Shown: positions 12,141-24,345 of the stretch, in pieces
Layout: each line of letters begins with the position of its first letter
Position numbering within the stretch: position 1 is the first letter of the stretch
DNA from: Ceriagrion tenellum
Lineage: Eukaryota > Arthropoda > Insecta > Odonata > Coenagrionidae
Assembly (NCBI GenBank): GCA_963169105.1
Contig: OY720639.1
Span: 91,896,559 to 91,960,558 of the forward strand
Direction: 5' to 3'
DNA length: 64,000 nucleotides
Position numbers and translations under genes: made by a program
Notes under the pieces: generated by a model
What the model was told of the DNA's origin: nothing
Seen by the model: the letters and a program-made list of their open reading frames with translations, nothing else
Databases searched by the model: none

Positions 12141-13185
12141 GTGGCATTCTCCAAAGGAGTGCTTGAGGTCAGTGAAGGTAAATTATACGGTCATGGGGAA
12201 ACAAATGCACGGAAATATTCCTGGAGAGACCTCAAGGGGGACCCACAACCTCTTTCTCCCACCTCTAACGCATGCTTTACGCTCCCAAACATCATACACT
12301 TGACGGTAGAGTACCGCCAAGTTTCACTACTTCAACGCATAATATTATATAGCTGCGCTTGACTCACACCGTAGGCCAATGGTTCCTGCAAAAGACGTAG
12401 ACATGAGTTCCATGAGTGACCTCTTTAGTACTTGAAGTGCAAATCCTAACTGGTAATTAACATCTCAAAACTTTATTGGGAATTATGAATTCGAAAACAG
12501 GTATAACCAAACGTTTAATTTTCTTTCTAAGAATGATTAAATGGCGCTGAAATGTCCAGCGATTTTTTCATGCTTCTTTCTCACCTATATAAGAGAGACA
12601 AAGGAGTTGAAATGGTATTAATGATAGTTTACATAATGTAGAAAAATGTATATCAGGTGATATATTGTGGAAATCCCCTCCTTTTCTCTGATTATGTCGT
12701 GTTTTTATACCTTACGTCATTCCATCCCTAGCCTCCACCTTCCCCCCCGCCCCTCTAGGCCCGTTCCAAAACATATATTAGTTTGAAATACTTGTAAGAT
12801 TTTACATTGAAAATCACATTACTTATGTCAAAACCTTTGTCAATGTGAATAAACCTCTGCGGAGAGTGATTAACATCTTTTATTGTGACATCTTGGCATC
12901 AAACTCCTACGGCCAATTCACGTTCTTTTATCTCAGGGGCCATGTCTCTACCCCATACAACACAACATGAGATGTTTTTAAAATATTTAAGACAACGCCG
13001 GTGCTAAGAGGTGATTTGAGGGAAATACGGGGTGGAAGATCTAGAGATTAAGGTTTCTAGCAACTATGACCAGAAATAGGATATAAGACTATTAGGTAGG
13101 CTAAAACCGTAACCTTTAAACCGCATGTTCAGTCAATATGCTCGAAAGCTTATCGCCTTATGGGTTTTTAAAAATGAAATTGCAT
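12141..13185. other. AT-rich spacer without a gene
   Basis: I see no gene or repeat signature here. Open frames are short (73 codons or less). Confidence 0.5.
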
Positions 13186-13189
13186 TCCC

Positions 13190-13826
13190 AATTTTTCTAC
13201 TAAAACTGTTGTGCGAGCATACTGTACGATCGTCCGACCTGTTTTAGAATACGGTAGTATGATCTGGAATCCACACCATGTCACGTTAGAGAGGACACTT
13301 TGAAAAATACAGATGCGATTTGTGAAATGGCTGTGTTCTCTGGATAATGGTCCTGTCTATACAGCATCCGAATACCCCAATTTATGTAATTTTTTTACGC
13401 TCACTCCACTTGGAGTCAGAAGGAGGGTTTCAGATGCAATCTTCTTGCGTAAAATTATGATGGGTGATGTGGATTCCAGCCATCTACTTGGCTTAATCAA
13501 CCTGAATGCGCCTCCAAGGAGGACTAAGCACACTCCACTCTTCAGATGCCACTTTAGTCGGGTGGATGTCTGTAAATATGAACCGCTAACTATGATGATG
13601 CGCACGGCTAATGAATTTTTGAATAATTATAAAGATGCTGATTTTATTTCTGACCCTTTAGTGTCCCTAAAAAAGAAAATGTTCGTTTTTTTAATAGAAC
13701 CTAAACAGTTGTTTTTCTTTTTCCTGATTGATTCATGTACGCATTTATTTATATTATTGTATTTTTATTATAACACATGTAATTGGGGTTACCTGTTTGT
13801 GTTAAATAAATTATTGTTATTATTAT
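13190..13826 (+). mobile_element. 5'-truncated CR1/Jockey-type LINE C-terminus
   Basis: The plus strand reads TIVRPVLEYGSMIWNPHHVTLERTL, stop, KIQMRFVKWLC, then VRRRVSDAIFLRKIMMGDV and LINLNAPPRR. This is the conserved region after the RT palm domain in CR1/Jockey-like non-LTR elements. One in-frame TGA near 13300 breaks it; downstream a 171-codon frame (13313-13828) is open. The element ends in a TTA-type microsatellite tail at about 13806-13826. It is one of several clade-related fragments here but is not the same family as those at 46.6 or 57.6 kb. Confidence 0.75.
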
Positions 13827-13829
13827 AAA

Positions 13830-15175
13830 AAGGAACCGGAAAACAGTAATAATTATTGAATAACATCTGAAGGGCTGTTGCTACACCATATTGTTCACTC
13901 TCACTCCAAAAAGGAAGAAATTACTTAGATTCATGGTTATTTAATTGCTATTTTAAATTACTTTGCCTCTGTGTGACTCCTACAAGTGGGAATCCTTTAA
14001 ATTGTAAGCTACGATTTCAGTACCTCTAGGATTATTTCCAGGTGTGTTCTCTTTATTTCAGCGTGATTACACACCCATTGATACGAACACCCACAAGTTA
14101 CAATTGCCCCATGGAAGACGGGCTAAAATTTGAGGAGGACAAATTCAGCCGGGTTACCAGCTGTGCTTGAGGGGTTACGCGAGAGGATGAAAAATCTTTG
14201 TGAAGAATGTAAAACGATCCTTCACCTCACCCAAGAGCGAGAGAGAAAGCTTCATGCGTACTTCTATCTCGCGAATGAATGGGGTGCAGGTTTCTCTAGG
14301 TAGATCACTATTTTCCCATCCCAGACAAACTTGTTCTTAGCTCCTCATTTAAATATCCTTTATCTCTAGCAGCGCAGCTGTTGCAATGCACAGCACCTCT
14401 CTCTTTGGGTATAGCCATGATGGGTCGGATTACTTTAGACTCCAAACCTTTAGAAACCCGAAGCCTCCGTTCGTGATGACAAATTACTCAGTGGGCTGAA
14501 GGGTTTTACGTCACGGGAGAAAATTTACGCGGTCAAAGTTCAACCGACAAGGGAGGAAAGTTGCATTTGAAAAAAATTGACCGACTTTAAGCGCCTTCGT
14601 ACCGATCGTGTTTCAAATTTCACTCGATTCGATTGCTCAAGCAGTCCGAAGCATAAAAAAACGCCCATTTTTCTCGCACATTGAAAAAAAAAGCTTTTTT
14701 TTCAGCAAAAGTGCGGTTAATAATTAACCATGCACCATGTAAATAAAAAATCATGTACTACTATGCCAATACTCCCTTAAATATGCAAAAAACCATATGG
14801 AACTGATCAGGAAGACCAGGTGTAGATGAATAGGCTTCATGGCCATTTTATAGGTAATATTGAAAATGGCATGAAGTGCCAAAATCTGGGTAAGTGAGAG
14901 CAGATGAAGTGTGGAATCAGACCAAGTTATCATTTCATTATGAAGAACATTACGGATTTCCACCGAGTTACGCCGGGAACATTATCTTACTACAATTCTA
15001 TTAATAATATTTGCTTCTACTCCTTCCTTAACACTATAAGTAAAAGGGGTGACATTTTGGCCAAATTTTATTTTTGAAAATCCATTACCACTGACTGAAT
15101 TGTCCAAGCTATTGCAAATTTCTTGAATGTTATTATTTTTTTTGGAGAATATTATGTGGAAATAAGAACCTCATA
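13830..15175. other. AT-rich spacer without a gene
   Basis: No gene is supported. AGGGGTGACATTTTGGCC at about 15047 resembles the core of the dispersed repeat described next and may be an outlying scrap of it. Confidence 0.45.
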
Positions 15176-15179
15176 GCAT

Positions 15180-15620
15180 CAATAGCATTTCAAGTACATT
15201 ACCTCCTATCTATTAGTCCCCGAGGGTTCAATTTGACCGCAAGCTGATTCCCTGGTTTTATTCGAGATTTATTTTCATTATAGAATGGAGTTTTGCGGTC
15301 TTTCATTGAAATATTATAGACAGTTCGGCAGTCGGACGTGGATACCCAACGGTGAATCGCCGCATGAAGACCCGACAAACCCCGACTTACTATGGAGACT
15401 TAAATCCTCATGCGCCCCATTCTATGTGCTGAAATGGCATATTTTAGTACGTTAATACACATCTTTAGTCTTGAATAATAACGTATAGTGATAAATAAAA
15501 TATTTTTAAACAATCTGCATTTTACTTCAATTACAGAGGTTAAATATTCTTTAGAAAAAAATACTTCTAAGGGGTCAAATTGACCCCTGTTGGTACTAAT
15601 ATGTTTGATACTTCAAGTGA
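15180..15620 (-). repeat. Dispersed repeat, copy 2, with a 19-nt palindrome
   Basis: Read on the minus strand it contains ACAGGGGTCAATTTGACCCC, matching the core of the repeat at 10.94 kb, and GGCGCATGAGGATT, matching that copy's downstream edge. AGGGGTCAAATTGACCCCT (15570-15588) is a perfect palindrome around one central base. Ends are approximate. Confidence 0.4.
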
Positions 15621-15640
15621 TAATGGTTCAAACTTCTATG

Positions 15641-16202
15641 CTTTAGGTAGTTTGAGCGAAATATCATTTTGCCTTGAAATCAATGAATTTTAGTCTCATA
15701 ATACAGAAAAATATATCACCCTTCCATTGCCACCAAAATTTTAACCCCTTACCACATTACATTCCGAGATATTTTCCAAAAAACCAGCCCTTTCATATAG
15801 GGAATGGTACGTGTATGCACTCCAGAGAGACCTTATTTAACAACTGAGGAATTTTTAACACCTAGATCTCGTCAAAAAATCAAGTGCGTAATTTTTATAT
15901 TCTCTCAACTATTTTTGAAAATAAATCATATTCCCATCGCAGTAAATTCTTTGGTATCATAATAAACCTTCCGTTTTGAAGAAGTTTCAAACGCCCCTCG
16001 CGAAAAAAATGAGTCAAGTTAAAGACCTATTTAGATATTTTCATTTAATTACTTACAATTTCTGTCATGTAAAACTATATTATTGCACCATTGATAATGC
16101 AATACTTAATTCGTGTGTCCCACAGCTGGTGAAATTAAAACGTATAATTCGAATATGGTTTCTATTATGATTAGTGAAATATCTCGCTCGGACTACCTTA
16201 AG
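15641..16202 (+). mobile_element. MITE-like element with about 25-bp inverted ends (copy A)
   Basis: The left end AGGTAGTTTGAGCGAAATAT and the right end, whose complement is AAGGTAGTCCGAGCGAGATAT, are imperfect terminal inverted repeats. TTAA lies directly outside the right end and TTAG outside the left, suggesting a TTAA target duplication of the piggyBac kind. A copy of similar length lies inverted at 39898-40458 and a truncated one at 20448-20647. Frames conserved between copies (MSQVKDLFRYF...) probably reflect DNA similarity rather than a protein; I recognise no transposase. Confidence 0.6.
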
Positions 16203-16204
16203 AG

Positions 16205-17080
16205 CATGTTACGCCTGCTTTGAACTCACATCCTCCCTACATTCAATTCACATACTCTTTCATTCCTCTCTCCCCATTTCATCCCTTCCTCACTTTGATC
16301 CTCGGCTCACGCCTCCATATCCTCCTCCCCTTCCACCCAACCGCCAAAAGTCGCGGTGGTCAATGTCGCCGCTAGCGATGTCAACCTCGTCGCGGCCTCC
16401 GTCGGAACTAACTCGGGTCCGCACTTGGCTCCGCAACTTTTAAAGGGAAAATGGCGGCAAGGCATTCCAATGCAAACATCAGCAAAGGGTTACTCAGCTC
16501 CGAATTTTTCAGTAAATTTTGGCAATTTGAATGGCTCATGGTTTCAATCGTTAAGAATAGGAGATAGATATTATTATCACTCCAAAAAGCTCAGAAAACA
16601 TTGCACAAAGTGACTACCTGCGATTACTATCCGAAACTAATCTCTTAACCGTTCAGTTATTTTCTTCACCGATTTAGCTAGTTGAATTTGCTCATTGGCT
16701 GACTTATTTTTTGTCACTCTAGGTCCACTTCAATGAGCCGCAGAGGAATCAAAAAAGGTATCCCTTACGTTGCTTTACGTATCTTGTGGCAGTGAAACCA
16801 GAAAACATTTTTTTAAAGGCTAGAACGGTATTTATGTTCAATAAATGATGATAAAAAAGAATTTGAGAATAATGTATAAAAATATAGCGGCCAAGAGCGA
16901 TGTAGGATGCTAGTGGTAGGATTTTAAACTGTAAAATATGATAAAAATAGATGTGGTAGAATCAAATACTTGCGTACTTATTTTCTGACATGAATGGCTC
17001 AGTGTATGCACACTTAGGTAGAGAGGTAAAATTACTTCACGAGGAGAAACTGAATTAAGCTATTGGTAAGCTTCATTTTA
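16205..17080. other. AT-rich spacer without a gene
   Basis: A pyrimidine-rich patch lies at about 16210-16345. I see no gene or defined repeat. Confidence 0.5.
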
Positions 17081-17083
17081 TTT

Positions 17084-17573
17084 AAATAACTCCAAGCTTC
17101 TTTATCGAATACGAAGTGTTAAGAAAGTACGACTGTGTACCTAAAGAAATATAGAATGACACTCTTCAATGAGCATGAAGCGAATATTTTTTTATGAAAA
17201 AGAATGAAGATGATAAATTACTGTGAGAGATCTACGGCGCGCTATTTGGCATCACTTAAAAAATAACTTTCAGGATTTTATGAGATTCTTTGCAAGGATA
17301 GTTATAATATGATTGTAAATGAACATATTTAAATGACTCAAAGCTTCTTTATCGAATACGAAGTGTTAAGAAAGTACGACTATGTTCCTAAAGAAATATA
17401 GAATGACACTCTTCCATGAGCATGAAGCGAATATATTTTTTATGAAAAAGAATGAAGATGACAAAATACTTTGAGAGATTTGAGAGAGGCGCGCTATTTG
17501 GCATCACTTAAAAAATAACTTTCAGGATTATATGAGATTCTTTGCAAGGATAGTTATAATATAATTGTAATTG
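17084..17573. repeat. Two-copy tandem duplication, 247-bp unit
   Basis: The unit starting with AAGCTTCTTTATCGAATACG occurs at 17094 and again at 17341, a period of 247 bp. Both copies then share GTTAAGAAAGTACGACT, ATAGAATGACACTCTTC, GGCGCGCTATTTGGCATCAC and TTTGCAAGGATAGTTATAAT in order. The copies differ by a few substitutions and small indels, so the duplication is young compared with the LINE remains. Confidence 0.92.
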
Positions 17574-19560
17574 TGATCCATTGCAATACCTCGCTTATGA
17601 TTCTTAAAAAGAGAAGAATTATTACTGATTTTGACATCTGGAGGTGGAGCGTCGATATGATCAATTCCAGTGTTGTACTACATTTGATCAAGTTATCTAA
17701 AAAATCGTCTGCATCACAAGAGTCTTAAACTTTCTAATGCCAACGGGAAGGTGGCAACGGGAAGGGAGAGGTGTTAAAAGTTTGTAAGAATTTGATAGAT
17801 AGGCTTACCATATGGAGAAGTAACAAGAACACAGATATGCCTGATTTGGATGAAATACTGAGGCCCAGTTGAATTATGCCTCGTAAGCGTTAACCGGAAG
17901 ATATGAATATTACTGAATAGAATTTATTGATAACGCACATACGAAGATAACGCCCCATTTCCTCTAATATAACATTTACTTACAATTAGCGTATGGGTAA
18001 TGACGTCTTCCGTCATCCTATCCTCATATGTGGACATCCGGTGTACAGGTTCTGGAGAGCGTGGCTATTTTTAGTGGAATACTGTCGAGGAGAACTTATC
18101 TTTGGACAATTCTTCTTTTTAATTCAAGACTCTCGGTAAAATCTAGTTCATTTAATCTACTTTTGTTTTTCAAAAATCAACATAGCTGCGAAAAAATAGT
18201 AATGGAAGTTAAGCAGACGACAATTTGTGTCATTATCACTTAATTACAGAGACATTTTTAAGTGAATCATTGAATGTCTTATTTATTTACCATGTGCCAT
18301 CTTTAGCTTGTGATAGTGATTTTTGGGCATCTATCAATAAATCAGTGTACTCCTTCATGAACTTCAGGCTTAATTTAATATTGATACTCCAGACTTTCTG
18401 GTCCAGACTTTCATAATTAGTAACATAATTACAATAGAATTTTTGAAATGCATTTTACAATACTAACTAAAATATATATTCAATGATGTGTTTGATAAAA
18501 ATATTGTTTTCCTCTCGAATTGGCTGGAAAATAACACTTTTCCTTTAAATTTGAGTTAATTTATTTCTTGCAGAAAAACGGAACTACTCACCCTCAAAAG
18601 ATAACCAAAGAGTTAACCCAATCCAGTTAAAATAATTCTGAAGCCCGCGCGCGTGGACAAGTAATATTTCAACAATCATATTAAATTATTTCATGAATTC
18701 CCTAAGCATGACTTAAGTAGACTCACGTGTTTGTGTAACAATTGCTAAAAATTTATTCAGAGCCAGGTAATTTTCAAAACGGAATAGATTATATTTCATA
18801 TAATTTTTCGATAAATGTCGTTAGCGTTTTTAATTGCAGATTGCGTAACCATTTCATATATAATAACTTTACATTATATACTCACAGTCCGGGTCATATT
18901 TTATTTCATGTGGTTTAAGTTGAAGGAATAATTATTAGGGTACTTTATGATATCTATGATGGTTAGATAAATGGAGAGGCATAGACAGTTGACTTGGTTT
19001 TAATTACATATCACGCCTGACTAAAAGGAAAAAATCTCACTTTTCAGAGAATTCACTCTTGTAGTACCAAAGAGTGCTTCTATCCTAATATAGATAAAGA
19101 TTAGTGACTGAAACTGCGAATAAATTTAATTTGCTGCACACATAGTTATCTCCCAATGCTTAATTCTGATATGCGCAAGGGGAGAAGCAGCTTTGGAAGA
19201 TTTTCAACGAATATAAGTGCATTCAAAAAACATTTTGCCGTCTTAGTTAATACATGATGTTCTCTACAGAGTTCCATTTATATTGAAAGCAAAGCAGTTC
19301 TCTCAATAATACCCTTTTACCACGTCGCGATCTCAGAAGAAGCCAAAGAATGCCATTTTTGAACGGTCAAAAACTAGTTCTTACGGAAACAGGTCTCGCA
19401 AAGCATAATTGAATTTCCCAAACAGATGATATCATCCCATTGTGTGTGCTTCCATATTCGCCATATAGATATGTTTTCTCTTTCAGTTACGTTCTGATAG
19501 CAGAGAAAAAAAAACAAATTTTATTCACCAAAGTTTAAAAATACCACAGATTATATAGAA
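17574..19560. other. AT-rich stretch without a gene
   Basis: I see no coding signal, tRNA-like head or LINE tail. Open frames are short (71 codons or less). Confidence 0.5.
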
Positions 19561-19566
19561 CAATCA

Positions 19567-19601
19567 CGCCCTGGATTTCGTCGAATGATCGTCATCATCA
19601 C
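19567..19601 (-). ncRNA. Possible degraded hammerhead-like motif
   Basis: The minus strand reads GTGATGA, T, GACG, a 6-nt loop, CGAC, GAAA, TCCAGGGC. This resembles the hammerhead layout seen elsewhere in the window, but C3 is G, stem II has an A-A mismatch and stem III is imperfect. There is no pyrimidine tract upstream. It may be chance. Confidence 0.25.
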
Positions 19602-20129
19602 GTGATGAGGATCATTCCATAACCACTTAACAAACGCCAATTTGTACGTATTTTTTTACTAATTTACTGGACAAAACTCCCCGGTCACGCCTTTTATGGA
19701 GGTATTTCATGCACTCTGAGCCGCTAGCTTACCCTTCCTTCCCCCGAAACTTTGGTCTAAAAGTGTGCTAAAATAAAAAAATGCTGGCCAAAATTTCAAA
19801 AATTAAATTTTCAGTCTCGAAGTTGAAATTCAACTGAATGAATCTTTATTTTTGGTGCATATGATTTTTGACTTCATTTTTAATATTTCTTGCGTTTTAC
19901 CAATATGCTACGGCTTAAAGTTGAACAAAGTTCACAAAAAAACATCGGATGTTAGTTTTCGCTGAAAATTTCCAATTGATGGTGAGGCATAAGAGAAAAG
20001 AGGCTTTGTACTGAATGTAATATCATGAGCAGCCACGGTATTAAATTCTCCACTGATTTCTACGGGCCAATCGGTAGGTTTGTAGAGACTTAATGGAATA
20101 AAAAGTTATAAAATTTCAAAGAGCAGACA

Positions 20130-20372
20130 TCAGTGTTTGATATGTCGTAATTCTAAATGACGTAGAGGGATATTTGCTCTTTTAATAAGACAAAAATGGG
20201 TACACCCCTGCAAATCACAATACACATGACACTTAAGTAATCCATCGTTGTGCATAAAACACCAAAACCTCCAACTGTGCATAGTTATATCACGTGGCTC
20301 CTTAGTTACGAACTCATAAATCAAACGCAGCTTCCCATGATCACTTAATGTCGCGCCAAGTGATCTAGCCAT
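20130..20372 (-). pseudogene. Short frame with weak FLYWCH-like zinc-finger pattern
   Basis: The 80-residue minus-strand frame contains GKLRLIYEFVTKEPRD, then SWRFWCFMHND...LKCHVYCD and a late LRHLELRHIKH. The order (hydrophobic strand, Trp-Arg, spaced Cys pair, His pair) recalls the FLYWCH zinc finger, often fused to Mutator-type transposases in arthropods. No transposase is seen nearby, and the Cys spacing is only approximate. I consider this a hint, not an assignment. Confidence 0.28.
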
Positions 20373-20447
20373 TTGAATTGTCTCATCGTCCGAAAGCTTT
20401 GGTCAAGGCTAACGGTTTTGCCTCTACAGAAATTCCTCATTTTTTAA

Positions 20448-20647
20448 GTAATATCTCTCTGGCGTATATAAACGTACCATTTTGCATGTAAAATAGCTGG
20501 TATTTTTTGGCATATTATGTTTCTGAAAGTCGGGAGGTGAGGTGCTGATTTTTTTATATCTTTGGAAGGGTGAGTTATTTTTCATAAAAATGAGACAAAG
20601 TTCATTGATTGCTAGGTGGAATGATATTTCGTTCAAACTACCTTAAG
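20448..20647 (-). mobile_element. Truncated MITE-like element (copy B)
   Basis: Read on the minus strand it begins CTTAAGGTAGTTTGAACGAA, matching the left inverted end of the 15.64-kb element with TTAA outside it. It follows that element's first 200 bp (TCACCCTTCCA...ATGGTACGT...CCAGAGAGA) and then stops. The right end is missing. Confidence 0.6.
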
Positions 20648-20649
20648 TG

Positions 20650-21120
20650 TACTTTGTTTTTGTAGATCGGTAAACTCACTTGGTAGGTATATGTCAAGGA
20701 ATTATGGTAGAAAGCAGAGTCTGTCTTCATGGGAGTTTTCTTGTAAATGGTAGTTTGGTAACTAATTGGTAGTTTTTTTGTACTACGACGCCCGACGAAG
20801 TAATGCCCCATATTTTTTCTCAAAAACTTTTTACCAATTCTACAAAAATTTATTTATTTTATTCTCAATTTCCGCCAGAACAATATTGTTCAAAAAGTTG
20901 TACAATTTACACCAGATATTGAGGCACCTAATATATATTTTTAGCCTAGGTCATCGATAATGTAACGCGAGCACTGAGGCTTCAATAACATACTTCCAGA
21001 TTTCTTAGGAGCACATAGCCGACATATTGTAATAAATTATGCCTGGGGAAATTTCTGCTGTTCACCTTGATTACCTTAGTTATTATCTTAGTTAGCTACT
21101 TCAAAATCAGGCATTTAATC
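20650..21120. other. AT-rich spacer without a gene
   Basis: Nothing beyond short open frames is visible. Confidence 0.5.
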
Positions 21121-21124
21121 ATCA

Positions 21125-21495
21125 TCATTGGTCGTTCAATCTTAAGATTGGTTGCCTGCAGCCCTCCACGCTTTCCTATCTTATCCTAGTTCCCTTAATT
21201 CCTGGTGTCTCTTCCTATGTACTTTCCTCTTTATTTGGTCCATTAACTTGTTCCTGGGTCTTCCTCTGGGGACTTTTCCCTCTATTTTACCTTCAGTTAT
21301 GTTCTTCACAAACCCATTTTGTCTCAGGGTGTGTCCAATCTATCTGGTTCTTCTCTGTGTGGTGTTCCATATGGTCCTCCCCTCATCTACTCTCCTGTAC
21401 ACTTCATTATTTCTTAACTTGCCTGTCCATTTTATCTTTAGCATCCTCCTCCAGCACCAGGTTTCGAAGGCTTATAGTCTTACCTGATCAGTTCA
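21125..21495 (-). mobile_element. RTE-like LINE tail (family T, copy 1)
   Basis: The minus strand encodes, in broken frames, a post-RT tail: a WCWRRMLKIK-like stretch, then NITEGKIEGKVPRGRPRNK, MDQIKRKVHRKR and a NLKIERPMMM-like end with an ATG/GAT tail at 21119-21132. This GRPR...DQIKRK tail is shared by the copies at 25.2 and 37.3 kb. Stops and frameshifts show it is dead. Confidence 0.7.
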
Positions 21496-21724
21496 GGTAT
21501 TTAATCTCCATTTCCATATGTTTTAAGCCTGAAGATAACGATAATCTTCACCCAGTTCGTTCAAAAATCAATATATCAAATCCTGCAGATATTTCAATGG
21601 ACGCTAGAGCCTGTAAAATGACTGGATATCGTTGCGAGGTAAAAGATTCTGTGTAGCTTTCCCATAAGACTTTACCCAAAGGAGATTTTACGTAAAATTA
21701 AAATAATTTACAAGGCAGCACTAA

Positions 21725-22110
21725 GCCTTAACTTACTCGTTACAGTATCCAATCCATCTGGTTCTTCTTTTCTGCATGGTGCTCTATTTGGTCCTCTCCT
21801 CTCCTATTCTTCTGTGAACTTCGTCATGGCCGTAAGTTTAATCATCACCATCCTCCTCCAGAACCAGATTTTGAAGGCTTTTAGTGTTTTGTGGTCAGCT
21901 TTTCCAATCGTCCATGCTTCCGATCCATAGAATTCCACACTCCACATTAATGTTTTCTCATACTGTCTCCTAAATTGTAGTCCTATCTTCTTTGAGCGCT
22001 GCACAAAACTATCATATAAACATTTTGCAATATGAATAGGGTCAAGTTGTGTGTCGTAAGTAGCATGCCTAAGCCGTCTGAGCTTATGACTGCATGGCAA
22101 CGGTCACTTA
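21725..22110 (-). mobile_element. RTE-like LINE fragment (family T, copy 2)
   Basis: The minus-strand frame at 21804-22100 contains RSKKIGLQFRRQYEKTLMWS and EFYGSEAWTIGKADHKTLKA. These match the QTRK.YVKTFVWSVALYGSEAWTIGKA segment of family T. It overlaps in content with the 21.1-kb tail, so the two are separate insertions. The 21500-21724 gap has no LINE homology that I can see. Confidence 0.7.
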
Positions 22111-22439
22111 AATAATCATAGGTATCCTTACATATAATGGCAGGTCCAAATCAATTCTTGCTTGAAGTACATTTTATCTTAAGTTCTCTCATAATTTACC
22201 GTCTCAACATTGTTTCACATCATTATATCACCTTAGTGCTTTTGTATCTTTTACTTATAGGGACTCATGGTACGTGACATAAACTTAGCATTCCGTGCAG
22301 AAAATATATAGAATAAAAAGCATATACATAAATAACAACGATATCCGTTGTTGCCTTAGATATAATATACATAAAAATTTGAACCTGACACACAAGTAAA
22401 GTTAAAAAAGAGCTATTAAAAAGGAATTTAAAGGGATTA

Positions 22440-22552
22440 AACAGCATTCGAAAGCTTCTAGTCTTTTCTGGTCAGCTTTTCTAATAGTTCATGCTCCCGA
22501 TCCATAGATTGCCACGTTCCACACGAATGTTATCTCATACGATTTCCAGGGG
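22440..22552 (-). mobile_element. Short RTE-like LINE scrap (family T, copy 3)
   Basis: About 110 bp matches the GSEAWTIGKA-to-RIEAFE segment of family T: the plus strand shows TTCGAAAGCTTCTAGTCTTT and GTTCATGCTCCCGATCCATA. Both flanks are unrelated AT-rich DNA. Confidence 0.6.
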
Positions 22553-23785
22553 AGGGTGAGTAAAGAAAAGATGAGTGAAGTAGAAAAGGACGATTGTTAT
22601 TCTCATTATAATAGGGCAGCTAGTCACCCAAAGGGTTTCATTGTCGTGGCATTCTTTCCCACTGAAGGGACCGTGCAGTCACGTGAAGGAAAGACCTTTA
22701 GGGAGAAGGAGGAGGTGATGAGAACTATTTTCATTTTATTTTTATTCCGAGAGGGATATAGGAAAGGGGGGCACGAGGAACTGGGAATGTGCGTTTCTGT
22801 GGAGGGGGGTGAGCAGGTGGGTGGGCTGAGGGGGAGGTGGCAGGGGTTGGTGTAAGGACGCGAATGTTCTCACTTGGAGCGGGTAGGAGAGGAGAAAGTT
22901 GGAAACGTCCAAACGAAGAAGAAGTGAGCCCCCCCCCCCACCTCCCACATCACCCCTTCCTCCTTCCCTCCCCCCCCCACAGGATCCGTCCCAACCCAGC
23001 CGTGAGGCGGTGGCGGGCGGCCGCCTTCGCCAAACGTGCCCTCAACATCTGCAGAGACGCGGTGTGGTTTACACGGGGCGCGAGCGAAATAAAAACTCCT
23101 CAAGGCGTGCGGTGGAGGACGGAATTAGAACGGTTGGAGAGTGACGGGTGCAAGGGGTACTTCCCAGAGAGGGAGGGAAATAAGGACTGAACTGGGAAGG
23201 ACGGGGGGGGGGTGTCAAGGGGTAGGAAGATAAGGGGTGGGAGGGTGTACACTTGCTAGGGACACCGAGACAGTTGCCTTGCACGGTTAAGGGCAGGAGA
23301 GGGGGAGAACTTGCCTCCAAAACCATCCTGGTTGGGGAGGCAAGTAGAAGGGAGAGGCATTAGATGAGGAACGGACAAGATCAAGGAAGGTCATTGGGGG
23401 GGGGGGGCAAAGTGGGGGGAGACTTCGAACCGGAGCCAAAGCTGCTTAAAGGTGGAAATTTCGGGAACGAGGATTAAAATATTTCGAAACTGACGTTTAC
23501 ACCGCGCGTGGAAGTGTTTCGAGAGCAAGTGACAGGTTTCTCGGGTCGTCATCTACCTGCTGCTGCAGCACCGTGAGACATTCATATATTAATACCATAT
23601 AATGCTGAAATACACATAGCTGCTCCTATATACACTTATTACAGTGTTTACTGCCATTTGATTGATTTACATGTCCCCGTTAAAATATCCACGTTGTTTG
23701 CATTGTAAGTCATCAAATACATTTGAATTTCTCATTTGATTTTCATTAATTATTGTCATTTATTGACCAATCTACTCAATCTTCA
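22553..23785. other. GC-rich, purine-skewed block without a gene
   Basis: From about 22690 to 23480 the sequence is rich in G-runs on the plus strand, interrupted by a C-rich patch (22929-22980). A 12-nt G run sits near 23397. Open frames there (up to 117 codons) are compositional and overlap on both strands. Confidence 0.45.
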
Positions 23786-23789
23786 ATCT

Positions 23790-24345
23790 AAAATACTACA
23801 ATCTGAGCTACTTTTCTCTGGTTAAGCTACACCTCGAATATGCCTTTAGGACACGGGTCACAAAGACTTAACCAAAAAAAGTGATAACATAAAAATAAAA
23901 GCTGCACGATTCGTTAAAATTGCGACGAGCAAACGCATAGTTTTTCATAACTTTTAGACGGATTAAGGTAGGAGCCCTTACAGTGACTAGGAGACTACAT
24001 GCTAGGCTTAGCTTGGTTGTGAAAATATGAGCTGGTGTGTTTCAAAGCGACACGGGGAATATTATCATGACGCCATTCTACGTCTCTAGGTCTGACAGAA
24101 GCGATAAAATTAGGGACTTACATTCCCGAACAGATAGGTACAAAAATCGTTCTTTCCTCGCACAATTAGCAACTACAATAAAAACTGAGCTCTTAAATAC
24201 ATTCCCATAATATACGACACCATTTCACCTTCCAAAACCTTACATCGTTTCACGGCTAGTGTGCTAACACCCCCTGCCATACGCCCATGAGGCAGCTCGC
24301 AGGGTAGTATAGAGGTGTTAATGTAGGTGAATACCTTGTAAATCT
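23790..24345 (+). mobile_element. LINE 3' end (family W, copy 1)
   Basis: The plus strand reads, with many frameshifts, LVKLHLEYAF, IATSKRIVFHN, a RLHARLSLVVK-like stretch, GVFQSDTGNIIMTPFYVSRS and DRYKNRSFLAQL. These match the post-RT region of the better copy at 26.5-27.4 kb. The 3' end is the family hairpin CCCCTGCCATACGCCCATG...GCTCGCAGGGTAGTA followed by a degraded GTAGAT tail. It forms one half of the segmental duplication shared with 29.85-30.61 kb. Confidence 0.72.
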
